A stretch of 64,000 nucleotides of DNA, taken from the NCBI GenBank assembly GCA_963749145.1, contig CAVVLN010000001.1, positions 1,426,001 through 1,490,000 on the forward strand, in the 5' to 3' direction. Both the position numbers and the translations under genes were made by a program. The stretch is from JASHPR01 sp963749145. GTDB taxonomy: Bacteria > Actinomycetota > Actinomycetes > Streptosporangiales > Streptosporangiaceae. Below are positions 17,394 to 25,951 of this stretch, in pieces. Position 1 is the stretch's first letter. Each line of letters opens with the position of its first letter. A model generated the notes under the pieces. It saw only the letters and a program-made list of their open reading frames with translations. It was not told where the DNA came from and ran no database searches.

Positions 17394-18119
17394 GTGTTCA
17401 CAATACCGGTTGTGCGTTCGTTCTGGCGAACACTGGACGGCCCGCTGCGCCGCGACATCGCGCTCGTGGCCCTGGCCGATGGCGTGGTCGGGGTGTCGTT
17501 CGGTGCGATCGCCGTCTCGGGCGGGCAGCCGGCCTGGGTCCCGCTGCTGATGTCCCCGCTGGTCTTCGCCGGCGGAGCCCAGTTCGCCGCGCTGTATATC
17601 GTGCTGGGCGGCGGCGCGCCGGCCGCTGCGGTGCTCGCCGGGCTGGTCCTCAACACCCGGCTGCTGCCGTTCGGGTTCGCCGTCGCCGACGTGCTCGGCC
17701 TGCGCTGGCCGGCCCGGCTGGCCGGCAGCCAGCTGATCGTCGACGAGTCGGTGGCGTTCGCGCTGGCCCAGCGCGACCCGGCCCGGCGCCGCGCCGCGTT
17801 CCTGGTCTGCGGCGCGCTGCTGTTCGTGGTGTGGAACCTGGGCACCGGGGCCGGGGTCCTGGCCGGGCGCGCGGTCGGCAACCCGGACGCGCTCGGCCTG
17901 GACGCAGCCTCGCCGATGGTGCTGCTGGCGCTGGTGCTGCCCGCGCTGCGCGACCCGCGGGCGCGCCGGGCCGCGGTGGCGGGCGCGGCGATCGCGCTGG
18001 CCGCCACGCCGTTCCTGCCCGGCGGGCTGCCGGTGCTGCTCGCGCTGGCCGGCCTGGTCGCGGTGGGCCGGGCGGGCGGCCGCCCCGGCGAGCCCCGGCC
18101 GGCGAAGGCCCGGCCGTGA
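17394..18119 (+). CDS. azlC: AzlC-type branched-chain amino-acid exporter subunit
   Basis: 241 residues from GTG 17394 (alternative GTG 17412; neither has a strong ribosome-binding site). The AzlC motif series is visible: DGVVGVSFGAIAVSGG, SPLVFAGGAQFAALYIV, NTRLLPFGFAVAD and DESVAFALAQ, with about six TM helices. AzlC with AzlD exports branched-chain amino acids and analogues. The stop overlaps the azlD start (GTGA). Control by the divergent XRE-cupin protein is inferred from shared operators. Confidence 0.85.
   Translation: MFTIPVVRSFWRTLDGPLRRDIALVALADGVVGVSFGAIAVSGGQPAWVPLLMSPLVFAGGAQFAALYIVLGGGAPAAAVLAGLVLNTRLLPFGFAVADVLGLRWPARLAGSQLIVDESVAFALAQRDPARRRAAFLVCGALLFVVWNLGTGAGVLAGRAVGNPDALGLDAASPMVLLALVLPALRDPRARRAAVAGAAIALAATPFLPGGLPVLLALAGLVAVGRAGGRPGEPRPAKARP
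17416..17431. promoter_or_regulatory. Operator 2 for XRE-cupin regulator
   Basis: GTTCGTTCTGGCGAAC repeats the arms and 6-bp spacing of operator 1. Its centre is 48 bp away and lies within the first codons of azlC. Confidence 0.6.
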
Positions 18120-18424
18120 CCCTGCTGGCGATCGCGGCGCTGGCCGGCGGGACCTACCTGCTGCGGGTGTCCGGGCCGGTGCTGCACGGCCGGATCGCGC
18201 TGTCGGACCGGGTGCGCTGGCTGCTGTCGGTGGCCGCGGCCGTGCTGCTGTGCGCACTCGTCGCGACGTCGGCGCTCACCGCCGGCCACGGCTTCGCCGG
18301 CTGGGCCCGGCCGGCCGGGGTACTGGCCGGCGGCCTGCTGGCGGCCCGGCGGGCCCCGTTCCTGGTCTGCGTGGTCGTGGCCGTGGCCACCACCGCAGTG
18401 CTGCGGCGGCTGGGCGTGCACTGA
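18116..18424 (+). CDS. azlD: AzlD-type amino-acid exporter small subunit
   Basis: 102 residues, GTG start overlapping the azlC stop. It is a small hydrophobic protein with the AzlD start (LLAIAALAGGTYLLRVSGPVL) and about four TM helices. Length and order azlC-azlD match the family. Partner subunit of AzlC. Confidence 0.82.
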   Translation: MTLLAIAALAGGTYLLRVSGPVLHGRIALSDRVRWLLSVAAAVLLCALVATSALTAGHGFAGWARPAGVLAGGLLAARRAPFLVCVVVAVATTAVLRRLGVH

Positions 18425-18603
18425 CCGCGCTGGGGCGGCCGACGCGGAAGCGTCCGTGCGGCGATCCTGGCCGACATGTCGTGTTACTGCCGGTCGCAGT
18501 CTGGATACATAAAGTAATGACCAGGACAGGGCGCGCGAGGCGGTCATCACCAGGTCAGCGCACGAGCGTATCGCTCGCCCGGCCAGCCACCGGGGGGAGG
18601 CTG

Positions 18604-19181
18604 ATGGGCGGCAGCGACGGGGCGAGCTGGACGCGGTCATGGCGGCTGCGCGGCCTGATGGCCGTCATCGCGGTCATGGTGCTGCTCGTCGCGGGCTGGC
18701 CGCTGGTCAACGCGGTCGTCTCCGGGAGCATGCCGGTGCCCGCCGGGCAGATCACGGAGACCGAGCCGGCCCCGGGCAGACCTTCCAGATCACGGTGGGC
18801 CCGGGCTGGTCGGTGCCGTCAGCGGCGGACCAGGGCATCCTGACCCGGACCGGGGCGTCGCTGGCCGTCGATGCGGTGACGATCCTGGGCGGCACGTCAG
18901 TGTCCCAGCTCTGGTCGGGTCTGAGCCGCATCGAGCTGGTCGGCGACGCGGGGGCCAGGCTGGGCCCGCCGGTCGTGGTGCGCACCCGGCAGGGCCTCGA
19001 AGGCCTCATCGGCGAGCTGTCGGTGCCGGGGCGGCCCGCGGTCGCCGCGCTGTTCCCCGGGCCGGGCGGCACGTTCGCGGTCGAGATGATCGCGCTCGGG
19101 AAACCCGGCTCCTCCGCCGCCAGCCTGGCCGCGGCCCGGCAGGTTATCAGGTCCGTCAGCTTCCCGGCGGCGTCGCGATGA
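18604..19181 (+). CDS. Membrane-anchored protein coupled to PrsW, frame-disrupted
   Basis: The ATG at 18604 opens a short cytoplasmic segment, a TM helix (GLMAVIAVMVLLVAGWPLVNAVV), then an extracellular domain. The frame breaks at the CCCGGG at 18771-18776 by loss of one base. The continuation (QTFQITVGPGWSVP ... DAVTILGGTSVSQLWSGLSRI ... FAVEMIALGKPG ... RQVIRSVSF) runs to 19181. The stop overlaps the PrsW start (ATGA). Total about 190 residues. No named family recognised. The layout suggests a possible substrate or partner of the intramembrane protease (inference). Confidence 0.6.
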
Positions 19182-20239
19182 GCGACCGCGCCAGCGTGGC
19201 CGTGGTGCGGGTGACGGCGGCGGTCGCGTGCGTGTTCGGTCTCGCGGCCACCGCGTGGCTGTTTGCCTGGAGCGTACGGGTCTTCCCGGCCGCGGTGGTT
19301 CTCGCCGTGGCGGTGGAGGTGCCGCCGCTGCTGATCGGGTTCGGGGTGCTGCGCTGGCTGCGCCCGGTGCGGCCGCCGCCGCGGGCGTGGTCGGCGGCCG
19401 CGGTGGCCTGGGGCGCGACGGCGGCCACCGGATGCGCGCTGCTCGCCAACGACGCCCTGAGCAGCATCTGGGCCAGCCTCGCCGGAACGGGCGTGAGCTC
19501 GACCTGGGGCGACGCGCTGACCGCGCCGCTGGACGAGGAAGTGCTGAAGCTCTGCGGCGTGGCCATGATCGCCCTGGCGGCGCCGCGGGTGATCCGCGGG
19601 CCGCTCGACGGCCTGATCATCGGCGGCCTCGTCGGCCTGGGCTTCCAGGTCGTGGAGAACGTCATCTACGCCGCGAACGTGATCCCGCAGGACGGCGCGA
19701 CCGGCCCGGCGGCCTCGGTGATCTTCACCTCCGCCAGCCGGCTCCTCGTGGGCGGGTTCGGGTCCCACTGGACGATGACCGGCGTGGCCGGCGCCGGGAT
19801 CGGGTTCGTGGCGGCCCGCGGCCGCCGCGGCATATGGCCCGCCGCTGCCCTGCTGCTGCTGGCCATGGCCATGCATGCCTGGTTCGACGCGCCGTCCCTG
19901 CCGGTGCCCGACCTGGCCGACGACCTGATCAAGTCCGCGGCCGACCTGGCCGTCTTCGCCGCCCTGTACCTGGTCCTGCGGCGCCGCTACCGGGTCAGCG
20001 CCCGCGGCGCGCTCGCCGCGGAGGTCACCGCGGGCGCCATCACCCCGGACGGGGCGGCGGCCCTGCTCAGCAGGCGCCGCCGCCGCCGGGCTCGCCGCCA
20101 GGTACCCCGCGGCGAGCCGCGGCACCAACTCCGCGCCTGGCAGCAGGCCCAGCTCGGCCAGATGGAGGACGTCATCGCGGCCAGCCGGGTCCCCCCGCCG
20201 CCCGGCCAGCCTGTCCTGCGGCATCCGGTCAGCCCGTGA
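19178..20239 (+). CDS. PrsW-type intramembrane protease
   Basis: 353 residues with about eight TM helices. The PrsW active-site motifs are visible: LDEEVLK (EE pair, about residue 117), GFQVVENVIYA (about 150-160), a His in GSHWTMTGVAG and the later MHAWFDAP. The ~90-residue C-terminal cytoplasmic tail is Arg- and Gln-rich. In Bacillus PrsW cleaves the anti-sigma factor RsiW. Here the coupled upstream gene encodes a single-pass protein with an extracellular domain, which could be regulated by cleavage. Confidence 0.85.
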   Translation: MSDRASVAVVRVTAAVACVFGLAATAWLFAWSVRVFPAAVVLAVAVEVPPLLIGFGVLRWLRPVRPPPRAWSAAAVAWGATAATGCALLANDALSSIWASLAGTGVSSTWGDALTAPLDEEVLKLCGVAMIALAAPRVIRGPLDGLIIGGLVGLGFQVVENVIYAANVIPQDGATGPAASVIFTSASRLLVGGFGSHWTMTGVAGAGIGFVAARGRRGIWPAAALLLLAMAMHAWFDAPSLPVPDLADDLIKSAADLAVFAALYLVLRRRYRVSARGALAAEVTAGAITPDGAAALLSRRRRRRARRQVPRGEPRHQLRAWQQAQLGQMEDVIAASRVPPPPGQPVLRHPVSP

Positions 20240-20273
20240 GGCGGGCGCCCGGGTGGCCCGCCAGGCCGGGGCG

Positions 20274-21137
20274 CTACCCCGGGTCAGGGCCGGTGGCCAC
20301 GGGGCGGCCGGGATCGGCGGTCCAGCCCGACCAGGATCCGACGTACAGGGCGGCGGGCAGGCCGGCCAGCGCCAGCGCCAGCACCTCGTGCGCGGCGGTC
20401 ACGCCGGAGCCGCAGTAGGCGCCGACCTGACCCGCCTCCGGCTCCGCGCTCACGCCCAGCCGGGCGAACCGCTCCCGTAGCTCGGCGGGCGGCCGGAACC
20501 GGCCGTCGGCCGCCACGTTCCCGGCGGTCGGCGCGCTCACCGCGCCGGGGATGTGGCCGGCCACCCGGTCGACCGGCTCGGTGTCGCCGCGGTAGCGCTC
20601 CGGCGCCCGCGCGTCCAGCAGCACCCCGGACCGGGCCAGCGCGGCGGCGCCCGCCGCGTCCAGCACGGGCAGGTGCCCGCCGGACGCGGTGAAGTCCCCC
20701 GCGGCCACCGCCGGCTCGTCGGTGGTGACCGGCTGCCCGGCCGCCGCCCAGGCCCGCAGACCGCCGTCCAGCACCCGCACCCGATCGTGGCCGAAGTAAG
20801 CGAGCGCCCACCAGGCCCGCGCGGCGATCGTCGAGTCGCCGTCGTCGTAGACGACGACCGGGTGGCCCGAGCGCACGCCGGCCCGCCGCATCGCGGCCGT
20901 GAAGTCGGCGGCGGCGGGCAGCGGATGCCGCCCGCCGGGGCCGGGCGGGCCGGCCAGGTCGGCGTCCAGGTCAACGTAGACGGCGCCGGGCAGATGGCCG
21001 GCCCGGTAGCTGTCGAGGCCGGGCGGCCCGCCCAGCCGCCAGCGGACGTCGAGCAGGACCGGGGGCGCGCCGCCGGCCAGCCCGGCGGCCAGGGACGCGA
21101 CATCGATCAGCGGGCGGGCGGGCCAGCCGGCGCACAT
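20274..21137 (-). CDS. Thiosulfate/3-mercaptopyruvate-type sulfurtransferase
   Basis: 287 residues with two rhodanese domains. The first is inactive-like (LLDVRWRLGGPPGLDSYRAGHLPGAVYVDLDADL). The second has the active loop YCGSGVTA with catalytic Cys. The ATG at 21137 is preferred, with GAGAGG upstream; a TTG 33 bases earlier is possible. Such enzymes transfer sulfane sulfur to cyanide or thiols. CGSGVTA is closer to mercaptopyruvate sulfurtransferases than to the thiosulfate type. Confidence 0.9.
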   Translation of the reverse strand: MCAGWPARPLIDVASLAAGLAGGAPPVLLDVRWRLGGPPGLDSYRAGHLPGAVYVDLDADLAGPPGPGGRHPLPAAADFTAAMRRAGVRSGHPVVVYDDGDSTIAARAWWALAYFGHDRVRVLDGGLRAWAAAGQPVTTDEPAVAAGDFTASGGHLPVLDAAGAAALARSGVLLDARAPERYRGDTEPVDRVAGHIPGAVSAPTAGNVAADGRFRPPAELRERFARLGVSAEPEAGQVGAYCGSGVTAAHEVLALALAGLPAALYVGSWSGWTADPGRPVATGPDPG

Positions 21138-21216
21138 GCCTGGGGATAACCTCTCAATTCCTGTGGGCAAACCGAGCGGGGCCGGTGCGTTTCCCCGGCC
21201 CGGCTGTGGACAAACG

Positions 21217-21244
21217 CCGGGCGGCCCGGTTTCAGGCCGCCCGG
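21217..21244 (-). terminator. Hairpin at peroxiredoxin stop codon
   Basis: CCGGGCGGCC, an 8-base loop, then GGCCGCCCGG form a perfect 10-bp stem overlapping the 3' end of the peroxiredoxin gene. There is no U-tract, so it may be a hairpin that stabilises the 3' end rather than a classical terminator. Confidence 0.45.
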
Positions 21245-21805
21245 TCCCGCAGCCAGGCCAGGACCTCAGCGGCGTGCCGGTCCGGCGGGAACACCGGGTA
21301 GAAGACGTGCTCGATCCGGCCCTGGCTGAGCATCAGCGTGAGCCGCTTGTAGCGGACCACGCCGTCGGCCGCCGTGAACGTGGGCAGCCGCAGCCGCTCG
21401 GCGAGCACCAGGCCGGAGTCGGACAGCAGGGCGAACGGCAGCTCCAGCCGGGCCGCCGCCTCGGCCTGCTCGGCCGGGTCCTGGACGGACAGGCCGAAGA
21501 CCTCCGCGCCGAGCCCGGTCAGCTCCTGGTAGTGAGCCCGGAATCCCATCGACTCCGGCGTGCAGCCGCGCGCGCCGGGGATCTGGTCCCACCCCTCGAC
21601 CAGCGGCACGCCCGGCGTCCCGGTCATCGGGTACACGTACACGATCGCCAGCGGCTGGCCGAGCCGGGCCAGGTCCACCTGGCCGCCGCCGGTGGAGGGC
21701 AGCGAGACCGGCGGCATGGGGCAGGCCGGCCAGGTGATCCGCCGCGCCATCGTCCTCGGGTACCGGCAGCCCGGCGGGCAACTGCTCATAGTTCGCGGCC
21801 GTCAC
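21232..21805 (-). CDS. Peroxiredoxin (AhpC/TSA family), frame-disrupted
   Basis: A GTG at 21805 opens MTAANYEQLPAGLPVPEDDGAADHLAGLP. One extra C in the C4 run (plus-strand GGGG, 21718-21721) breaks the frame, and the rest continues as MPPVSLPSTGGGQVDLARLG ... YVYPMTGTPG ... GARGCTPESMGF. The Cys in RGCTPES is the candidate peroxidatic residue. Combined length about 190 residues, a normal size. Because the coding pattern is excellent on both sides of the break, a sequencing error is more likely than a pseudogene. Confidence 0.8.
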
Positions 21806-21891
21806 GATCAGCCCCTTCCGCGGCCGCCCGGACGACGGCGGCCTTGTCTTGAGTTATACCGGTCGCGCCGGGCGGCGGCGACGCCGGCCGG

Positions 21892-23034
21892 CTACCTGGC
21901 CGGCCGGGTCAGCAGCGGCACCAGCTGATCGGCGGAGGTCAGCGAGCCGTGCATGCCGGTCAGCCGGGACTCGCGCGGCTCGGCCTGGGTGGCCACCACG
22001 GCGGCCGCGCCGGCCGTGGCCGCGACCACGTCCCCGATCCTGGCCTCCAGCCGGGGGTCGACCGGGCCGAACCAGCCGTCGGCGATGGCCTCGTCCCGGG
22101 ACGCGACCCAGGCCCGCGCGCCCAGCACCGCACGCCAGGCCGCCAGCACGTCACCGGCCGCCCCCGGCCGCGCGTACACGTGCCGGGCCCGCGGCTCGCC
22201 GCCGAGCAGGGCCACGCCCGCCCGCAGCCCCGGCTCGGCATCCGCGTCGACCCGGTCAGCCGCCGGCACGTCCACCATCCCGTGATCCGCGGTCACGTGC
22301 AGCACCGTCCCCGCCGGCAGCGCCCCGGCCAGCTGCTCAGCCAGCTTGTCCACATGACCGAGCTGATACCGCCACGCGTCCGAGGCGCACCCGTACACGT
22401 GGCCGGTCGAATCCAGGTCGGCCTGGTAGACGAGGGCCAGGGCCCGGTCCGACCGCCGCAGCGCGACCGCGGCCTGCGCCACCAGCGCCCCGGCCGTGCC
22501 GGCGGGCAGCACCCGCGCGCCGCGCAGGATCGCGGCCGACAGCCCGGTGCGCGCCAGGGCGCGGTCGGTGACCCGGTAGGCGCCGATGCCGGCCGCGGCG
22601 GCCCGCTCGAAGATCGTCGAACCCGGCTGCCAGGCCACCGGGTCCACCCGCCCATCCCACCGCAGCGCGTTCAGCAGCCGCCCCTCCCCCGGCACCGCCA
22701 CCTGATACCCCAGCATCCCGTGCTGCCCCGGCGGCCGCCCCGTGCCCAGCGACGCCAGGCTGGTCGCCGTCGTCGCCGGGAACCCCGCCGTCAGCACCCG
22801 CCCCGCCACCGCCAGCTCCGACAAAAACGGCGCCGCCGCCGGATGCTCCCGCAACAGCTCCCAGCCCAGCCCGTCCACCACCAGCACGCACACCCGGTCC
22901 GCCTCGGCCAGGTCCAGCGGATTCGCCTCCCCCGCCACCCCCAGCGACGCCAGCACCGACGACGCCAGATCAGCCAGGCTCGCCTCCCCGTACCGCGGCA
23001 GGGCCGGGCGCGACGCCGGCAGGTCAGTGATCAC
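21892..23034 (-). CDS. Alkaline-phosphatase/nucleotide-pyrophosphatase family protein, copy A
   Basis: 380 residues from GTG 23034, three bases after the galT-like stop. Alkaline-phosphatase-superfamily metal site: Asp in VLVVDGLGW (about 54), Thr cluster GFPATTATSLASLGTG (about 84-99), DLDSTGH, ADHGMV and MHGSL. It aligns without indels to copy B at 24042-25184 (constant offset 2150 bp). The first 464 bp (22571-23034) look identical, but a ~27-residue segment after GIGAYRV differs sharply (TDRALARTGLSAAILRGARVLPAG). It hydrolyses phosphodi- or monoesters; substrate unknown. Confidence 0.88.
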   Translation of the reverse strand: MITDLPASRPALPRYGEASLADLASSVLASLGVAGEANPLDLAEADRVCVLVVDGLGWELLREHPAAAPFLSELAVAGRVLTAGFPATTATSLASLGTGRPPGQHGMLGYQVAVPGEGRLLNALRWDGRVDPVAWQPGSTIFERAAAAGIGAYRVTDRALARTGLSAAILRGARVLPAGTAGALVAQAAVALRRSDRALALVYQADLDSTGHVYGCASDAWRYQLGHVDKLAEQLAGALPAGTVLHVTADHGMVDVPAADRVDADAEPGLRAGVALLGGEPRARHVYARPGAAGDVLAAWRAVLGARAWVASRDEAIADGWFGPVDPRLEARIGDVVAATAGAAAVVATQAEPRESRLTGMHGSLTSADQLVPLLTRPAR

Positions 23035-23037
23035 CGC

Positions 23038-24036
23038 TTACCCGCCGAACCGCCCGGCCATCCAGCCGGCGACGGTCTCCGGGGCCAGGTCGACGGCGCC
23101 CTCCCAGTGCAGGCGCTCCAGGAACGTGGAGTCGGAGCGGTAGAACGGCTTCAGGTTCGAGCGGCAGGCCAGCCGCAGGTTCAGCGGGTACCCGCCGGTC
23201 CCGGGCGGCGCCCCGTAGATCGCGCAGTTGAAGCTCTCGAGGCCCTGCCCGGCGTACCCGCCCAGGGCCCGCTCCAGCCCGAACGCCAGCTCGGCGACCA
23301 GGTCGTCGCCGAGCTCGGCGGGCGAGCAGATCCCCGGCACGAACGCCCGCAGCTCGGCCGGGGCGACCGGGGCGAAGCTGACCAGCCACTGCACGCGCCC
23401 GGTGTCGGCCAGGTAACGCTCGCCGCTGCGGCGCTCGGCGTCCAGGTAGGCGGTGAACCGCTGCGCCGGCACCTCGGCCAGCAGCCGCTGGAACGTGGTC
23501 GGCTGGGAGTCGACGATTCCCTGCAGGTGGGGGTGGAACAGCGAGCTGCCCGAGGGGAGCATGTGGTTGGCGTTGACCGACGCCCAGCGCGCCGCGGGCT
23601 CGGCCGCCATCACCGCCCGCGCGTAGGCGACCTGCACGGCCAGGTTGTCGGCGATCAGCGGCCGGGTCATCTCGCCCAGCGGCAGGTAGTGCCGCCGGGG
23701 CGAGTAGACGGACACCGCGCTGTACGAGGAGTACGCGTGCAGGTTCGGGAACAGCACCGCCTCGCCGGCGCGGATCCGGCCCTCCGGGTGGATCCTGGCC
23801 GGCAGCAACGGGGTGAGCCGCTCGATCCGGCCCGGGCAGAACGGGCAGTCGGGCTGGCTCTGCCGGGCGAACTCCGCCAGGTCGAGGTCGCTGCGCGGCA
23901 TCAGGCCGCGCCCGGGCAGGATCCGGGAACTGTGGCCGGTCAGCGGGTCGAAGCGCACCTCGACCGTGGTGCGGACCGGCTGGCCGGTGCCGGGATCGAC
24001 CATCTCGGCGGTCAGCAGCTCACGCCGTAGCTCCAT
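23038..24036 (-). CDS. Galactose-1-phosphate uridylyltransferase-like (GalT/HIT superfamily)
   Basis: 332 residues. The zinc-type CPFC (about residues 66-69), the nucleotide-binding NLHAYSSYS and the active-site SSLFHPHLQG with the HPH-L-Q motif of GalT are all present. The start lies five bases after the stop of copy B without its own Shine-Dalgarno, and its stop is three bases before copy A, so the three genes form a coupled operon. It is a GalT-like nucleotidyltransferase; because no galK or galE is near, the true sugar phosphate is uncertain. Confidence 0.82.
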   Translation of the reverse strand: MELRRELLTAEMVDPGTGQPVRTTVEVRFDPLTGHSSRILPGRGLMPRSDLDLAEFARQSQPDCPFCPGRIERLTPLLPARIHPEGRIRAGEAVLFPNLHAYSSYSAVSVYSPRRHYLPLGEMTRPLIADNLAVQVAYARAVMAAEPAARWASVNANHMLPSGSSLFHPHLQGIVDSQPTTFQRLLAEVPAQRFTAYLDAERRSGERYLADTGRVQWLVSFAPVAPAELRAFVPGICSPAELGDDLVAELAFGLERALGGYAGQGLESFNCAIYGAPPGTGGYPLNLRLACRSNLKPFYRSDSTFLERLHWEGAVDLAPETVAGWMAGRFGG

Positions 24037-24041
24037 CGGGT

Positions 24042-25205
24042 CTACATGACCGACAGGGTCAGCAGGGGCACCAGCTGATCGGCGGAGGTCAGCGAGCCGT
24101 GCATGCCGACCAGCCCGGACTCCCCGGGCTCCGCCCGCGGGGCCACGACGGCCCAGGCCCCGGCCGTGGCCGCCACGACGTCCCCGATCCTGGCCTCCAG
24201 CCGGGGGTCGACCGGGCCGAACCAGCCGTCGGCGATGGCCTCGTCCCGGGACGCGACCCAGGCCCGCGCGCCCAGCACCTCACGCCAGGCCGCCAGCACG
24301 TCACCGGCCGCCCCCGGCCGCGCGTACACGTAGCGGGCCCGCGCGTCGCCGCCGAGCAGGGCCACGCCCGCCCGCAGCCCCGGCTCGGCATCCGCGTCGA
24401 CCCGGTCAGCCGCCGGCACGTCCACCATCCCGTGATCCGCGGTCACGTGCAGCACCGTCCCCGCCGGCAGCGCCCCGGCCAGCTGCTCAGCCAGCTTGTC
24501 CACATGACCCAGGTGATAGCGCCAGGCGTCGGACGAGCACCCGAACGCGTGCCCGGTCGAATCCAGGTCACCGTGGTAGACGAGGGCCAGGGCCCGGTCC
24601 GACCGCCGCAGCGCCGCCGCCGCCTGCGCCACCAGCGCGCCGGCCGTGTTGGCGTTGACGTAGTCGGCGCCGCGCATCGCGGCCACGTACAGGCCGGTCT
24701 TCCTGAGCGAGGAATGGCCCACCCGGTAGGCGCCGATGCCGGCCGCGGCGGCCCGCTCGAAGATCGTCGAACCCGGCTGCCAGGCCACCGGGTCCACCCG
24801 CCCATCCCACCGCAGCGCGTTCAGCAGCCGCCCCTCCCCCGGCACCGCCACCTGATACCCCAGCATCCCGTGCTGCCCCGGCGGCCGCCCCGTGCCCAGC
24901 GACGCCAGGCTGGTCGCCGTCGTCGCCGGGAACCCCGCCGTCAGCACCCGCCCCGCCACCGCCAGCTCCGACAAAAACGGCGCCGCCGCCGGATGCTCCC
25001 GCAACAGCTCCCAGCCCAGCCCGTCCACCACCAGCACGCACACCCGGTCCGCCTCGGCCAGGTCCAGCGGATTCGCCTCCCCCGCCACCCCCAGCGACGC
25101 CAGCACCGACGACGCCAGATCAGCCAGGCTCGCCTCCCCGTACCGCGGCAGGGCCGGGCGCGACGCCGGCAGGTCAGTGATCACGGCCGGCCCTTCGCTC
25201 GTCAT
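24042..25205 (-). CDS. Alkaline-phosphatase/nucleotide-pyrophosphatase family protein, copy B
   Basis: 387 residues; same fold and metal-binding motifs as copy A, with seven extra N-terminal residues (MTSEGPA) before the point where the copies become identical. The variable segment reads GHSSLRKTGLYVAAMRGADYVNAN, and smaller differences lie at GGDARARYV and AWAVVAPRAEPGESGLV. First gene of the operon B-galT-A. The DUF5998 gene lies 62 bp upstream on the same strand. Copy B is likely ancestral since it has the normal operon start (inference). Confidence 0.88.
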   Translation of the reverse strand: MTSEGPAVITDLPASRPALPRYGEASLADLASSVLASLGVAGEANPLDLAEADRVCVLVVDGLGWELLREHPAAAPFLSELAVAGRVLTAGFPATTATSLASLGTGRPPGQHGMLGYQVAVPGEGRLLNALRWDGRVDPVAWQPGSTIFERAAAAGIGAYRVGHSSLRKTGLYVAAMRGADYVNANTAGALVAQAAAALRRSDRALALVYHGDLDSTGHAFGCSSDAWRYHLGHVDKLAEQLAGALPAGTVLHVTADHGMVDVPAADRVDADAEPGLRAGVALLGGDARARYVYARPGAAGDVLAAWREVLGARAWVASRDEAIADGWFGPVDPRLEARIGDVVAATAGAWAVVAPRAEPGESGLVGMHGSLTSADQLVPLLTLSVM

Positions 25206-25267
25206 CAGTCCCTCTTCATGCGTTTACGCGCGGCGGTCGGTGCGCTCCGGGTGCGGCGGGCCCTCGT

Positions 25268-25861
25268 CTAGGCGCGGCTGGTGGCCTCGGACAGCGCCTG
25301 GGCGAACGCGAGCACCTGCCGGACCGCATCCTCCCCGTCGGCGGCCTCGCTGACGCGCATCGTGAGGTCGTCGGCGGTCATCGTCCCGGTATACCCGTGA
25401 TCGGCCTCGCAGCTGTCGTCCCCGCAGTGGGCGGGCTCGAGCTCGATGTGCGACAGCACGTTCCAGCCGATGGTCAGCACCACCTCGGTCGGCATCGTGC
25501 GGCCCGGCACGTAGGACGCCGGATCCGGGATCACCCGGGTCACGGCGACCGAGGAGATCTGGGTGAACCGGACGGCCTCGGTGCTGGTCTCGGCCTGCGG
25601 GCGGGAGTCGGTGTCCCCCTCCTCGGCGGGGCTCTCGTCGGTGTGCGAGTAGACCAGGCGGGTCGGGGTGAGCGCCAGCACCGTCATGTGCCGCCGCACC
25701 TCCATGCCCGGGTCGAACAGTGCGTCGTGGGTCACGACGTAAGAAACGACCGGCTCGGCCCCGAGCGCCGACGACACCGCGTCGAAGACCAGGCCGGGGT
25801 AGTAGCCACTTCGCTCGATCGCGGCCTTCATCCCGCCGGCCGCGACTCTGGTATCCCTCAT
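25268..25861 (-). CDS. DUF5998 family protein
   Basis: 197 residues; ATG at 25861 preferred over an upstream in-frame start because the similarity begins at MRDTRVAAGGMKAAIERSGYYPGLV. Conserved-looking blocks include SYVVTHDALFDPGMEVRRHMTVLALTPTRLVYSHTDE and VLTIGWNVLSHIELEPAHCGDDSCEADHGYTG. The latter holds two Cys and two His and may bind metal. Soluble and widespread in actinobacteria near this phosphatase gene. Function unknown. Confidence 0.7.
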   Translation of the reverse strand: MRDTRVAAGGMKAAIERSGYYPGLVFDAVSSALGAEPVVSYVVTHDALFDPGMEVRRHMTVLALTPTRLVYSHTDESPAEEGDTDSRPQAETSTEAVRFTQISSVAVTRVIPDPASYVPGRTMPTEVVLTIGWNVLSHIELEPAHCGDDSCEADHGYTGTMTADDLTMRVSEAADGEDAVRQVLAFAQALSEATSRA

Positions 25862-25951
25862 GCCCCCATCCTGCCCTGTCCGCGGCCCCGTCCCACGCAC
25901 GGTGGGGGCCATGGCCGACATGCTATGCCCATTTCCGGAGGAATGGCGCGG

